Shown: positions 23,280-35,179, counted from the first letter of the stretch. The stretch is 64,000 bases of DNA from Cerrena zonata (GCA_038087015.1 JASBNA010000050.1:62001-126000), one strand, 5' to 3'. Translations and numbers: made by a program. The notes: generated by a model not told the origin, from the sequence alone.

Positions 23280-24219
23280 GGTGAAAACGGAAGAAGGACA
23301 GTCGGTGGGTAAGGAGCGTCGGGTTTGAGGGAGGGAGAGTGGAAAGGCTTGGTGCAGTACAGTACAGTCAGCAGAGTTCTCTGGAGAGGAGATCTAGTTC
23401 AGGAATGACATGAACGACGAGCACCAGCGCGAGTGCACCTGGAGAAGTCGAAGCCTGAGGTCCTCGGGGACGGAGAGGACGGGGAGGGTTAGCGACGATG
23501 GTGGACAAGAGCAAAAGAGCCTTAGCCTAGGCTGAGGGGGAATCGCCAGTCGCGAGAGGAGATCAAAGGGTAAGCGAGAAATAAATTCACAGAGGGATGG
23601 TGGCGGGAACGGACTGATATGGCCAGATCGGGCGAGATTGACGAGGGGTACGTGATTATTCGGGGAGATGAAGGGGGTTCACGTGGGGAGCTGACGCGTA
23701 TCGGGGAGAAGTTCGCGCGGTATGGAGGGGCGCAGTGTCAAGTGAGATGGCAGGATAGGGACAACCGGTACACACGCAGACATATGGGCAGATGCGACGG
23801 TGGGAGGAGGACGCACAGACAGTCACAAGGATTCAACAAATCAGAGGGCAGAACACAAATCACTATCAGCAGCTATCGTGCCCAGGAACACTTCCCTTCT
23901 CTCCCTTCTCCTGCTGCCATCGCTGCCATCGCCAACTTTCATCTCCTCTCCAAGCAAAACGGCGTCATCCAGTTGATGCCGATCTTCCCCACCCCATCAC
24001 GGGCCAATCACAGCTCGCAGATCGGCCGTATCCATCATCCCACGCGACACTCACCTGCAGATCCTTTGCTAGATCGCCTTCGGTCCTCTTCGGTACTCCA
24101 CTCCTTCGTCTCTTCCTCCATGTCCCCTTGATCCCACTCTCCTTGGCCACCATGCAGCTCGAACACCTCAGGGCAATGATCACCAAGTCCACGTGCGACA
24201 TCAAATAGACATGCTCACA
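23280..24219. other. Intergenic upstream of the receptor-like gene
   Basis: Plus-strand ORFs at 23619-24208 overlap one another in different frames and show no domain. I regard them as chance. Promoter sequence of the minus-strand receptor gene is expected here. Confidence 0.4.
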
Positions 24220-25625
24220 CTACTATCTAGCATCTACCGTACATCGGACAATCTCCATTTCTTCACATCACCCTGACCGCGATCCTATTTGTGGCGCACA
24301 CATGCGCCCCCATCTGCCAACCACTCGACTCATGGTCGCCCGTTTTCACTTAAAATTGCCCCATTCTTGACGTTTGGGATGCGATCGAGGCCACAGGTCC
24401 CCGAGTCTTGATACGAACGCAACCAAACCGGAATCATAGTCTCGATCTTGCTTTGCTGCCTACGGGTATTCTATATAGGCCTTATATCTAGTCTCCTGCG
24501 CAAGGGCACTCGGTTACATCACCCTCGAGTTGGAATACTTAGCCCGTCAAAATGCTTGCCTGTGCCTAACTCCTTGCTTATTCGCTTCTAGTATTTTGCT
24601 TTGGGGCGTTCCGACTTTACAAAAATATCTGACGAGCGAGTTACAACCGTTGACCCCAGAGCGATCGAGAACTTACAAGTTTTAGCACCGCCGTGGTAGA
24701 CTACGAATAGCCGTGCGCAAGGACTTGCTACAGGTATCGTTTCGAATCTCGCTATTGCGTGTTTTAACGCTTGTCTCAGCCTCTCCAAGATGAATGGTGA
24801 ACTTTGGCTTTTCGGGGGGTATGAAGGTGGTCTCCTGGTTGTACCTGTGTGTATATATCATATTCCGTTCTTGACACGACTTAGGCTCTCGAAGGGAAAC
24901 CATCCTAGGATATCATCCATAAACCACCCCAGATGATGACATCCAACCGTTCAAGTACGCGTCTCTGGCTAGCGAGGTACTTTCTACAAACTGTATCATA
25001 TTCGCTTACGAGCATGGAACATTGTTAGAAAGTTGACCACCACCAAAGTTGTTCTGGACTTTCTCTCGTTGGATACCATCGACTGCTCCTGCCCACTCAC
25101 AACAGTCATCCGCCCTGCCCCAAGAGTTGCTGTGGGTACATTCCATCACGTAACCACTACACTAGGGGATAAAACATTGAACTCGTTCTTCTTTCACACC
25201 AAAAACAAGTCTGGAAAGGTCACCATGTCGATCACTTCGAGTCCCGCACAGTCATTCCGGTAACTAACCCCAATCTCATTTTCTAGTCGAATGATCATCC
25301 CGAAACGAGATATCTCTTTTCTTCACCAGGTTTGCCCCATACTGGATACCAAAGAAGTCTGGTGTATGCAACCTTACTCCCATCGACGGGCTTCACTTAT
25401 GAATTGAGGGATTCAATCTGCTATAGGTATAGTGGTCACCTTCATACTCACTATTTCCCTCTTCAGTTTCGTACTCTAGCTAATCATATTAAATAATTCC
25501 ATGTATCTCGTCCTAGGATTCATCATCTATCGAGAACACCTTCGTTTTAACATACCCATAACATCGAACTTATTCTCTAGCTCAGAGATCCGGAGACACG
25601 ACACGACACCAGGCATACGTGGATT
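24220..25625. repeat. Dispersed repeat R, copy 1 (about 1.4 kb)
   Basis: Closely similar to 28235-29510 over nearly its whole length and to 25640-26290 over its middle. Shared landmarks include CCCCATCTGCCAACCAC, TTCTTGACGTTTGGGATG, CAGGTATCGTTTCGAATC and CTCAGAGATCCGGA. No long conserved ORF survives in all copies. It has no obvious terminal repeats and could be a non-autonomous element or a duplicated gene flank. Confidence 0.7.
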
Positions 25626-25639
25626 AACCCGATACGGAC

Positions 25640-26290
25640 GTCAACCCACTTGTAAGCTGTAGCTTCGCCGTGGTGGACTACGACTCGGAATATCCGGGGG
25701 GGGGGGGGGGGGGCAGGTACGTGCCACAGGAATCGTTTCGAATCTCACTATCACATCTTTCAATCCTTGTCTCGATCTCTCCAAGATCAATCTGGGTGTT
25801 AAATGTGGTCTCCTGGTCAGACTTGTGTTGTTATACATACCACATTCTATTCTTGAACCCAATCTAGGCTCTCGAGGGGGAATCCATCCAAAGATATCAT
25901 CCATAAAACAATGAGATCCAAACGTTCAAGCGTACATATGCAGCTAGCGAGGTACACTTCTACAAACCCGCTTACGAGCATTCGGTTCTGGATCCTATTA
26001 GAAACTTGACGTCATCTGCTCCAAGGGTACGCTCTCTCTCACGTAACCACCACTGGGACAAAGCGTCGAAACCTCGTCGTTCTTCCTTCAACACAAACCA
26101 CCGGGTAAAGGGAGCCATGTCGAGGCTCGCACGGCTAATTCCCCAATCTCAATCTCATTTCCTCAAGGCCGAATAAATCCTCCCTGACTAACCATGAAAC
26201 GAGGATATACTTATTTTTCTTTCCTCTACCAGCTTCCACTTCGCGCCAGGTACAGAGGAGGTCGAGGACACATCATGTAGTACAACAACC
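25640..26290. repeat. Dispersed repeat R, copy 2 (partial) with G18 tract
   Basis: Covers only the central part of repeat R (CACAGGAATCGTTTCGAATC, TGTGGTCTCCTGGTCAGAC). It contains a run of 18 G at 25696-25713 where copy 3 has a mixed GGGAGGGGAGG stretch, so the homopolymer grew within this copy. Confidence 0.7.
25696..25713 (+). repeat. Poly-G tract (18 bases)
   Basis: Uninterrupted G18 after TATCC. Its length is likely to be unstable or mis-assembled. Confidence 0.8.
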
Positions 26291-26763
26291 CTCACGACGG
26301 GGCCCTCGCTTTGGATTGGATCTGGGGGATTGGATCGACTAGTATGAATATATGAATCCCGGGGCGGTCGCGTTTTTAGTCAGTGCACGTACTGTCCGCT
26401 ATTGAATTTATAATGGTAATAGAAGTAATCACACACTCTTCTATGTTGGTCAGAAACATTGCAGAGGCGTTACAATACATAGGGATATCCGCTTATAGCT
26501 TGGTCGTCCCAGAAATATCATGAGCAGGCCGAGGACATGGTATACTGCGGTGCAGTGTAAACGTGAGGGTGTGCAGATCAGTGACAGGGTGTTATTGCCA
26601 TGATCTCCAGTCCGAATTCTCCAAGGCAGACTTGAAACAACTTGAATCAGAAACAATGGGTCTGTAATATTCATAGCTAATCGAAATTATTTGAGTCGTG
26701 CAGATGGTGTAATCTAGAATAACTCGTGGCTCTACTCATAGCAAAGAGTAAAAGTCCGAATCG
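26291..26763. other. Spacer 3' of kinase K1
   Basis: No gene or RNA recognised. Probably the 3' flank of K1. Confidence 0.4.
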
Positions 26764-27897
26764 TTAGTAAACTCGCCCTAACTCTTTGTTCGTATTTCTC
26801 CAAGTATCTTGTTGCAATCGCGCAAATTCACGATCCCTTTTGAACGGAGGGACTCTGTCCACAAGCCCAAAGTCCAACATGAATACCTTGTGAGCATGCA
26901 TGTGCCGGGGACACGGGATGGGATTGGGGGCCACTGCAAATTGATTATACCGAATATCACCATGGAAGAAACCCTTCTTAATCACGTCATCCAAAACCTC
27001 CTCTGCATCGTCCCTGCGCAGTTGCATTAATTAGTCGTGATAATGAGAAATCAGGAGTCAGAGCGGGACTTACAAATACGAGGACTCCTCCGTCTTGTAA
27101 TCCTCCTTCAATGTTTCTCCTAACCTCTCTAGAAGGAGTATAGAGACGAGCGGAGTAGAGCAACTTTGCCGGAACTCGAGCCATTTTGAATTTTGATGGC
27201 TACCCAGTTCATCGTCAAACCTCCGGCGTGACCAATCCTTAGGTTCATTCATGATATACTCTTGGAGCATGAGACCATCTTCACTTTCGAATAAATCAGG
27301 CTCTTGCGTTCGAAAGATCCAATCCCTCTTTCTCCACGGAACAACACGGTCATGGTCACAAGAGGAGGTAAAGAAACTATAGAACCGGGGAGATACAACG
27401 CCTTCCAAGCCTTCAAGGCGTAGTTGTTCATAGAACCACGCCTCTCGTGCCAGGCCCCTCACACGATTGGGTTCAGCGAGTTTTATACACATTTCCGGGA
27501 GTTGGATATCGGAATTGGTACTATCTTCGCCTTCATTGTTCGACATGCGGATGACCCGTACAGCATAAACGTGGCCAGAAGATCCATAACCGAGCAAGTC
27601 GCCCAGTTGCAGCTCAAGATGAAGTCCGTCAGTCGGGACAGGGTGAGGTTGCATACTATGTTCCCAGACTTTCTTCCTAGACTTTGTAAAACGCCTCATT
27701 TGATGAGGAAAAGATATGTCTCGTTTCATGGTAAATGGGATGGGTTTCCGATTCGTAGAGTCCATGACCCCGTGGATGGTGACACTAGAGAAGAGGTCCA
27801 AAGGCTAGCAAAAGTTCAGTAGAAATACAGTTATGTGGTTGAGATAACTCACTGATGGAGGGGAGGTAGGTAGTGATGATCCAGCCAGCCCTGACAT
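26764..27897 (-). CDS. Protein-kinase-like gene K1 (intact motifs)
   Basis: Exons 27897-27853, 27804-27074 and 27013-26764 give 341 residues. Kinase-fold landmarks: Gly-rich loop LGYGSSGHVYAVRV (87-92), putative ATP-binding Lys123 in CIKLAEP, a helix-C-like REAWFYEQL, hinge-like ILLLERLGETL, catalytic loop HGDIRYN (276-282) and DFG at 306-308. The loop reads HGD rather than HRD, as in kinase-like families apart from classical Ser/Thr kinases, and the C-lobe is very short after DFG. I cannot name the family beyond protein-kinase-like. It is the first of three tandem paralogs (K1, K2, K3) of near-equal length and identical intron positions, and the only one keeping both Asp motifs in canonical form. 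Confidence 0.8.
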
Positions 27898-28234
27898 AGT
27901 ATCAAAATATGGTGGCAATAGCTTAGAAGCGTGCTGAGTGTCCAACGCAGACCGACCTCAATCCTTCGCTATTCACGCCTGCGTATTTATACGAGTTGGA
28001 AACTTGATAAATAAATGTACCGAGCTCGGAAATGTAGTCCAGAGGGGGCTTGCACTATATAGTTAGGTAGAGCTTCAGGTATGAGTTCACGTATAGGTTA
28101 GATTCAACTTGAACCAGATTCAACGTTAACGCGTTAAGAGTCACGTGCTAAGAGGCGATATCGGTCACTTTCCTTGCCCTGTCTGAGTCGAGCTCACCAA
28201 TACTTACCTGCGATATCCAACGCACTCCTTCTCA
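27898..28234. other. Promoter region of K1
   Basis: Similar to the upstream regions of K2 and K3; GTCCAGAGGGGGCTTG recurs at 33020. This supports duplication of promoter plus gene. No separate gene seen. Confidence 0.5.
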
Positions 28235-29510
28235 CTACCATCTATGTGCCATCTTGCACACCTCAGACAGTCCCCATTTGCTCACAATATCGTAGCTACG
28301 ATCCCATTTGTTGCACACGCATGCGCCCCCATCTGCCAACCACCTGATTCATGTTCGCCCGTTTTCACCTAAAATTACTCTGTTCTTGACGTTTGGGATG
28401 CAATCGAGGCCACAAGTCCCCGATTCTTGATACGAACGCAACCAAAGCGGAATCATAATTTCCATCGCATTCGTATGTATATGCCTTCTATCTGCCCTCC
28501 TGCGCAAGCCTCGAGGTTCTAAAATATATCACCTTCCACCCTCAAGTTAGACTAGCCCGTTCAAATGCTTGCCTGTGCCTAACCCCTTGCTTATTCGCTT
28601 CTAGGATTTTACTTTGGAGCGCTCCGACTTCACAAAAATAACCTTCCAAGCAAGTAACGGCTATTGTCCCCAGAGTGGTCCAGAGCTTGCAGGTTTTAGC
28701 ACCGCCGTGGTGGACTACAAATGGCAGGGAGGGGAGGCGCAAGTACGTGCCACAGGTATCGTTTCGAATCGCACTATTACATGTTTCAATGCTCATCTCA
28801 GCCTCTCGAATATCAATGGTCAATCTGGTTTTTTTCTGGGTGTTAAATGTGGTCTCCTGGTCGGACCTGTGTTATTATACATACCACATCCTATTCTTGA
28901 GTCTAACTTCAACTCATAAGGGAGAATGGTCTCTGGATAGTATCCATAAACCACCCAAAAGGACGAAACCCAAACGTTCAAGTACACATCACTCGCTAGC
29001 GAGATACTTTCTACAAACTGCACCATATTGGCTCACTAGCAGGGAGCTACAGCTTCTTCAAACACGAATCCTATTAAAATGTTGACCACCATGACAGCCG
29101 TTGCGGACTTGTCTCTCGTTGGATGCTATCGGCTTCTCCTATCTTCTCTAATGATCATCCGCCCCGGGGATCGTTGTAGGTATGCTCTCTGACGTGACTA
29201 TTACTCTAAAGGATAAAGCGTTGAAAGCTCGTCGGAATGGGACCCTTTCTTCCTTTACACCAGGAAAAAGCTAGTCAAAGGGGACCATGCCGATCACTTC
29301 GAGTCCCGAATTCACCTTTTCCGTTCGTACTTCTAGCCATGTACCTCGTTCTAGGTTCATTATCTATTTTGTGCGTACACCACAACACATATAGACTTTG
29401 CATCTAATTCCGTGCGTGAATACTTTCGTTCATCATATTCATGATGTCTCTGGCTCAGAGATCCGGATACACGACAACAGGTAACACATACACGACCCTC
29501 AACGGAAAAC
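28235..29510. repeat. Dispersed repeat R, copy 3
   Basis: Best match to copy 1 (24220-25625). Both begin near CATGCGCCCCCATCTGCC and end near CTCAGAGATCCGGA. It lies between K1 and K2, so repeat R and the kinase genes alternate. Short frames inside differ between copies. Confidence 0.7.
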
Positions 29511-29754
29511 AGTAGCAGGATATTCCAGTGGCGGTATCGATCCGGGATGTTGTAGCAAAATGAAATGCCGTTCCAATGTTCGGAAACTTATACCTCTATC
29601 GAGCAGGGTATTATTTCATTTACTAAGAACGGTGTAAGTTCCTTTATCTCTACACCATGCATTATGACTACACGCCGAGGGTTGGTCTACTATGCCGCCA
29701 GGCACACCTTAGGCATTTACAAATGTCACCATTGAGAAGGCCAGGCGTATGCCG

Positions 29755-30877
29755 CTATTTACGCCGCAGCCCTGGATTCAACCGCATGAGGTTGTATTGC
29801 TTCCAGCGTGCAAGGTCACGATCATTATGAATGGGAGGGACTCTGTACACGAGTTCGAAGTCCAAGACAAACACTTTATGTGTACGCTTATGCCGAGGAC
29901 AGCGGATGGGATTAGGGGCGATGGCGAATTGGTTATACCGAACATCTTCGTGGTAGAAACCTTTCCATACTATGTCTTCCAAGACTTGATCAGCATCTTT
30001 ACTGTTGCAATAATTCAGCTACGATAGCGAAGAGATCAGAAAGCGACCCACATAAACGAGCAATCTTCTATCTTGTAAAGACTGTGCAATGTTTCTCCCA
30101 ACTTCTCGAGAAGGAGTATAGAAACAAGCGGATCAGAGCGACTTGACCTGAAGTCAAGCCATTTCGAGTTTTGATGGCTACCGAGTTCATCGTCGAACCA
30201 TCGGTCATCGTCTTCGTAAGGCTCAGAGCCGACAGTTTCCATATGCATAAGAGGGTCTTCACTTTCAAACAAATCAAGGTCTTCTTCAGTCTTAAAGCTC
30301 CATTCATCCGTTCTCCATGGAACAACGCGGGTATGGTCACAAGTGGACGTAAAGAAACCATAAAACCCGGGAGATGTAACACCTTCTAGGCCTTCGAGGC
30401 GTAACTGTTCATAGAACCACGCCTCTCGTGCGCTGCCCCGCGTTCGGTGCGGTTCGGCGAGCTTTATGCACAGTTCTGGCAGTTGAACATCGATATGGGT
30501 ATGCAAGGAGCCGGTATCTTCGTTTCCACTGGACGAAACTCGGACGACACGGACGGCGTAGACGTGGCCAGCAGTCCCGTGGCCGATCAAGTCACCCAGT
30601 TCCAATTCAAGATGAAGTCCGTTAGTGGGGACCGGGTGAGGTTGCATGCTATGTTCCCAGACTTTCTCCGTAGGCTTCGCGAAATGAAACATCTGATGAG
30701 GAAAAGATATATCTCTTTTCATGGTGAATGGAACAGGTTGACCATCTGCGGAGTCCGTGATTCCGTAGATGGTTACACTAGAGAACAGGTCTAAAGGCTG
30801 GAGAAGTTCAGTCTATGTACAGATATGTGGTCGAGATAACTCACTAATGGGAAAGAATCGGATGCGAGTCCTGGCAT
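29755..30877 (-). CDS. Protein-kinase-like gene K2 (divergent active site)
   Basis: Exons 30877-30845, 30797-30052 and 30001-29755 give 341 residues, the same length and intron positions as K1. The Gly loop (LIGHGTAGHVYAVRV) and Lys (CIKLAEP) are kept. The catalytic loop is HEDVRYN instead of HGDIRYN, and the magnesium motif is DFE instead of DFG. Open throughout, so it may encode a protein with altered or no kinase activity. Loss of the DFG glycine is known to hinder activation-loop movement in kinases; the effect here is inferred. Confidence 0.78.
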
Positions 30878-31176
30878 AATTTCTGAATCTGGTGGTAATG
30901 ATGTCAGGATGTCCAACACGTACCAATCGGAAGCCTTCAATACTCACATTTGTATGTTTATAAAAGATCAGGTCCGAGTCGTATTTAGGTTCTATCGTTC
31001 GTGTTCAGGTTGGATCCATTCATCAACTTCAACTTCCAAGAATTTCAACGTTGAGAGTCACATGTCAAGCGGCGTGATCGGTCCATTCGGCTCAGTGTCT
31101 CAGGCAAACTTGTAACACCTCTCCTTACTAGCGGTGCACATGTTCGTCTTAATAACAGTATATATTGCTGTTACTA
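30878..31176. other. Promoter region of K2
   Basis: Aligns with the region upstream of K3 (CAAGCGGCGTGATCGGTCCA against a near-identical stretch at 33128). It ends at the left TA of the inserted inverted-repeat element. Confidence 0.55.
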
Positions 31177-31536
31177 CAGCTATTTGCAGAACGATAGGCC
31201 AGTTCTTGTAAAATTACGCTTTGGCGGACTTTTCGCTTCGCCACCCGGCAGCCTCGGCTTCTCACTTCATAGGTTTTCACCTATTCCAGATCCTCGACAC
31301 CCATCATCCTAAAGGTTCGTAAACTCTTTTCTTTGACATTGACATAGGAAACTCAATTGTCTCAGTTATTTTCTATACAAAATGGGGCTTTGGAGGTAGA
31401 ATGTCAAACTTCAGAGATGGACAAACTGCCTAAAACGGTAATCCTGTGGCGCATGCCGACACGCCGAGGTGGTCGCGTATCAAAGCTGGGTTAATGTAGT
31501 TTTGCGCACCCTGGCCTATCGTTCTGCAAATAGCTG
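31177..31536. mobile_element. MITE-like inverted-repeat element, 360 bp, TA target site
   Basis: Perfect 26-bp terminal inverted repeats (starting CAGCTATTTGCAGAACGATA; arms 31177-31202 and 31511-31536), flanked on both sides by TA, as expected for Tc1/mariner-type insertion. No ORF inside. The flanking sequence on both sides matches the paralogous region upstream of K3 (about 33230-33420), which lacks the element, so that region serves as an approximate empty site. Confidence 0.85.
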
Positions 31537-31779
31537 TACCACAACATTTCCCTATCCCTGCATCATGCATATAGTTCGGACTGCACGCCGACTCGCCCAT
31601 AAGCTACCCTCATTGGAGTTTCGCTTTTAGAGGTTCAAGTTATTCTTCCCCTTTGCACCATGGACATAAGACTACTCTGTCCGGACCTTATCTATAGAGA
31701 ATAATAGTAATATATGTCACAGTTATTGAATCTACAAGCAATGTCAAGCATTGACATTTACAGGGTCAGGTGTATGCCG

Positions 31780-32896
31780 CTAAGCACATCGGCTCTGCCT
31801 CAAGTTTATCTGTCTGTAATAGTTTTGTATAAAGTGCGCATTCTCGCGATCTCCGAGGATAGGAGGGACTCTGTCCACATACTCAAAGTCTAACATAAAT
31901 ACCTTTGTGTGGATGCATATGCCGGGGACAGTGGATAGAATTCGGGGCCAGGGCAAATTGGTTATACCGAATATCCCCATGGGCGAAGCCTTTCCAAACT
32001 ACATCCTCCAAGACTTCGTCTGCATCATTCCTATGTAGTGTAGTAATTCAGTTTTGATGATAGAGAAATTAGAGTCAGAGCAGGAACCTACATATACGAG
32101 CATTCCTCTATCTTGTAACCCCTCTCCAACGTTTCTCCTAACTTCTCTAGAAGGAGTATAGAAACGAGCGGAGTAGAGCAACTCTGCCTAAATTCAAGCC
32201 ACTTCGAGTTTTGATGACTACCAAGTTCATCGTCGAACCATCGGGGCTCGTCTTCACAAGGCTCAGACATGACATATTCCTGGAGCATGAGTCCGTCTTC
32301 ACTTTCGAATATATCGAACTCTTCGTCCTGAAAGGTCCAATCATCGGTTCTCCACGGAACAACACGGTTATGGTCACAAGGGGACGTAAAGAAACCATAG
32401 AACCGAGGGGATACAACACCTTCCAAGCCTTCAAGGCGCAGCTGTTCATAGAACCACGTCTCTCGCGCGATCCCTCCCGTCCGGTTTGGTTCCGCAAGCT
32501 TGATGCATAATTCGGGTAGTTGAATATCGGTGTGCAAGGAGTTGGTATCTTTGCTTCCACTGAGTGAGATGCGGATGACACGTACAGCGTAAACGTGGCC
32601 AGAAGACCCGCGTCCGATTAAGTCGCCCAGTTCCAACTCAAGATGGAGTCCGTCAACTGGGATTGGGTGCGGTTGCATACTATACTCCCAGGCTTTCTCT
32701 GTAGTGTCCATGCAATGAGCCATCTGATGAGGAAAAGATATGTCTCGTTTCATGGTAAATGGGGTGGGTTGGCCATCTTTGGAGTCCGTGATTCCGTGGA
32801 TGGTTACACTAGAGAACAAGTCCAACGACTGGCAAAACTTAGCGTAAATACAGATGTGTAGTTGAAACAACTTACTGATAGAGGGGATTTAGGCAT
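31780..32896 (-). CDS. Protein-kinase-like gene K3, frame broken just before the DFG position
   Basis: Exons 32896-32876, 32828-32092 and 32030-31780 by analogy with K1 and K2. The Gly loop (IGRGSSGHVYAVRV), Lys and HGDIRYN are kept. An extra base in the AAAGG near 31902-31906 shifts the frame right after HPHK and gives a stop at 31883-31885, before the magnesium motif. The other frame continues with MLDFEYVDRVPP to 31780, so the ancestral motif was already DFE, as in K2. Either a pseudogene or a homopolymer base-calling error. Confidence 0.7.
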
Positions 32897-33475
32897 GATT
32901 TCCGAGTTTGATGACACTCGGAGTCACTGCTGAGTGCGTGTCCAATACGTACCAATCGAAATCCTTCAATGCTCACGTTTGTATATTGGAAAAGTATACG
33001 GGTATATAGATATAGTCCAGAGGGGGCTTGAACTATGTACTTAGGTCGCCGAGTCGTGTTTAGGACGGTTCCATCGTGTTCAAGTTGGATACTAGTATGT
33101 TCAACTTTCCGTAACAGTCACATGCCAAGCGGCGTTATCGGTCCACTCTGGCCATTGTGTATCACATCCTACATATAGGCTTGAAGTTGCTGTAGTGACA
33201 CTTCTCCTTACTAGCAGCGTACTTATTCGTCCTCATAGCGGTATATGTTGCGTTTCAAAGTCTATTCGTAATATAACGTTTTATCTTTACACTATGTATG
33301 GTGACTGCACGCCGAAGATCTACAACTCGTATGACGTCACTCACTGGCACACGCCCTTCGTTGGAGTTTCATTTTACGGTTGAAATTATCCTTCGCCTTT
33401 TCACCATGGACATACGACTACTCTGTCTGGACATCATCTACACTCTCGTTTTCAGAAATTTCAGAATCGCGCCTT
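32897..33475. other. Promoter region of K3 and of the uniporter gene
   Basis: About 580 bases between divergent genes. It carries the empty-site paralog of the MITE insertion and the duplicated promoter segment. Nothing else recognised. Confidence 0.5.
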
Positions 33476-34812
33476 ATGTTCCTTCTTCTTGGTAGAACCT
33501 TTCTGGCAACGTCGATTGCTTCTGGTGCATACTTGCGACGACAACCTGGTAATTACATTCTAAGGCTGTGGACTCACTACCCAAGTACACGCTTGGTATC
33601 ATACCGAGGAATCAGTACATCTGAAATTGAGAATCTCAATGTCAGTCACTCGAGATTTCTTTCCGAAGCTTCACCCCGAGAAAGGTGGAAGGATGGTCAT
33701 GGCGGAGATGAGGCAAATGGTGCGGATATAAATTCCGAGGAGGAGGACTTGGTACCGAACGGGAAAGGTAAATTCTCATCCTTCGTACACGAATTGTGAA
33801 AGCCTTATAATATTTCAGGAAAATTGTCCCCGACCTCCTCGCATCTACTGAAGTTGATTCTGCCGCTACACCCGGGCGGGGAATCCAAGGACCCATCTAC
33901 AGTGTTTCTTCTTCATCCGTCCCAACCTCTTTCGCATGTATCCCGCCTGATACTTTCATCCCTTCCCTCTTCGTTGAGCACAACTCATCAGCACGCGACG
34001 GTGTCGTTCCAGAGTACAACACCAAGAGGAAGCCATTTTCGATGGAGTGAATCCACAGACGTTGGAGACTTTATTCGCGACGCTGCCCGCTCAGCAGAAT
34101 TCCAAATTGAAATTCGATTCTCGAATGACAACGCTCGTAGGGAGTCCGACACGGACTTGCACAACACTTTAATCATCCCGGTCACTGTTCCGACTTTCGT
34201 CTCTAGAACTAGGTTTCTGAGGAGACGGTTAGCTCTGATTGATGAAGAGTTAGGGAAAATGGAGGGCCTCAAAGTACAATGTGACACGGAAGCTCATAGA
34301 GGTGCGAAGAGGATGGCTGTGTCGGGTCTAGGTGCTCTGGTGGTGTATTGGGGCACTGTCGCGAGACTTACATTTTGGGATTATGGATGGTAGGTTGCCA
34401 TCCTTCATTCACCTTTCTTAAAAACTTTCTCACTGTTTGACTAGGGATGTTATGGAACCAATTACCTACCTGTCTGGGTTATCGACTGTTATTCTTGGCT
34501 ATCTCTGGTACGTGCCTTTTTACCAAATCATTAACATAGATTTACTTATTTGAACTGAATGGTAGGTTTCTATATCAAGGAAGAGAGGTTTCGTATTCTT
34601 CCGTTCTTTCTAGATCTATTTCTGCTCGTCGGCATGCTCTATACAGCTCACGAGGTCTTGATATCGAGAGATGGGAAGAGCTAACAGAAGAGCGGAGGAA
34701 GTTGAGAAGAGAGATAGATAGGATTCGGGGCGAGTATAGTCCGGAAAGAGATGGGAAGGACGAGCAGAAGAAGGACGATAATGAGGAGAAGGACTCGGAG
34801 GGAAGCGATTGA
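33476..34812 (+). CDS. MCU: Mitochondrial calcium uniporter pore subunit
   Basis: Channel of the inner mitochondrial membrane for calcium entry into the matrix. Exons 33476-33767, 33819-34389, 34445-34507 and 34566-34812 give 390 residues. The N-terminus is basic and Ser-rich without acids, as in a matrix targeting signal. A soluble domain with coiled-coil propensity (LIDEELGKMEG) precedes helix 1 (about 262-284, LGALVVYWGTVARLTFW). The selectivity-filter signature reads WDVMEPITY, with Asp289 and Glu292 in place, and leads into helix 2 (YLSGLSTVILGYLWFLYQ). The filter Trp codon is split by an intron. The C-terminus is a charged coiled coil ending in an acidic tail. Fungal MCU genes are common in Agaricomycetes and absent from budding yeast. 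Confidence 0.93.
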
Positions 34813-35179
34813 ATGACCGTGGGCTTGTGCTTCTGTGATCAAAATATACACCGGGACTAGGAACAGGTTGATACGCATGCATATATATATATATATATAT
34901 AGGTCATCTCATTCGCGGATCATCATCCTTCAAACTTTATGGTATGTACGTATGTATGGGTAGATACACTCGTACTTGATGGTATCTCATAAGACTAATA
35001 CTCTAACTCAGGAGTAGAGGGACATAGATGCTGTAGGTCAAGATTCAAGGTTAAACGTTAAAGACTGGCCTGCGTAAGATGGATCATCAATCATTATCGT
35101 CTAATATTCATAATAGGTATGTAGTTTAGATACACTCATCACAACACATTACTCCCTCATACGTTCATGACACCCTATT
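34813..35179. other. Intergenic with (AT)10 tract
   Basis: Convergent 3' flanks of MCU and the permease gene. A simple AT repeat lies at 34881-34901. No gene seen. Confidence 0.55.
34881..34901 (+). repeat. (AT)10 microsatellite
   Basis: Ten AT units directly 3' of the MCU gene. Confidence 0.9.

Noticed and set aside
23619..24208. Plus-strand ORFs upstream of the receptor-like gene
   Set aside because: Low-complexity overlapping frames with no domain, no intron logic and no paralog.
30171..30794. Long plus-strand ORFs opposite K2 (and the same opposite K1 and K3)
   Set aside because: They are antisense shadows of the kinase exons.
31780..31980. Small separate minus-strand gene at the K3 end
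   Set aside because: It is the shifted frame of the last K3 exon, recognisable by DFEYVDRVPP.
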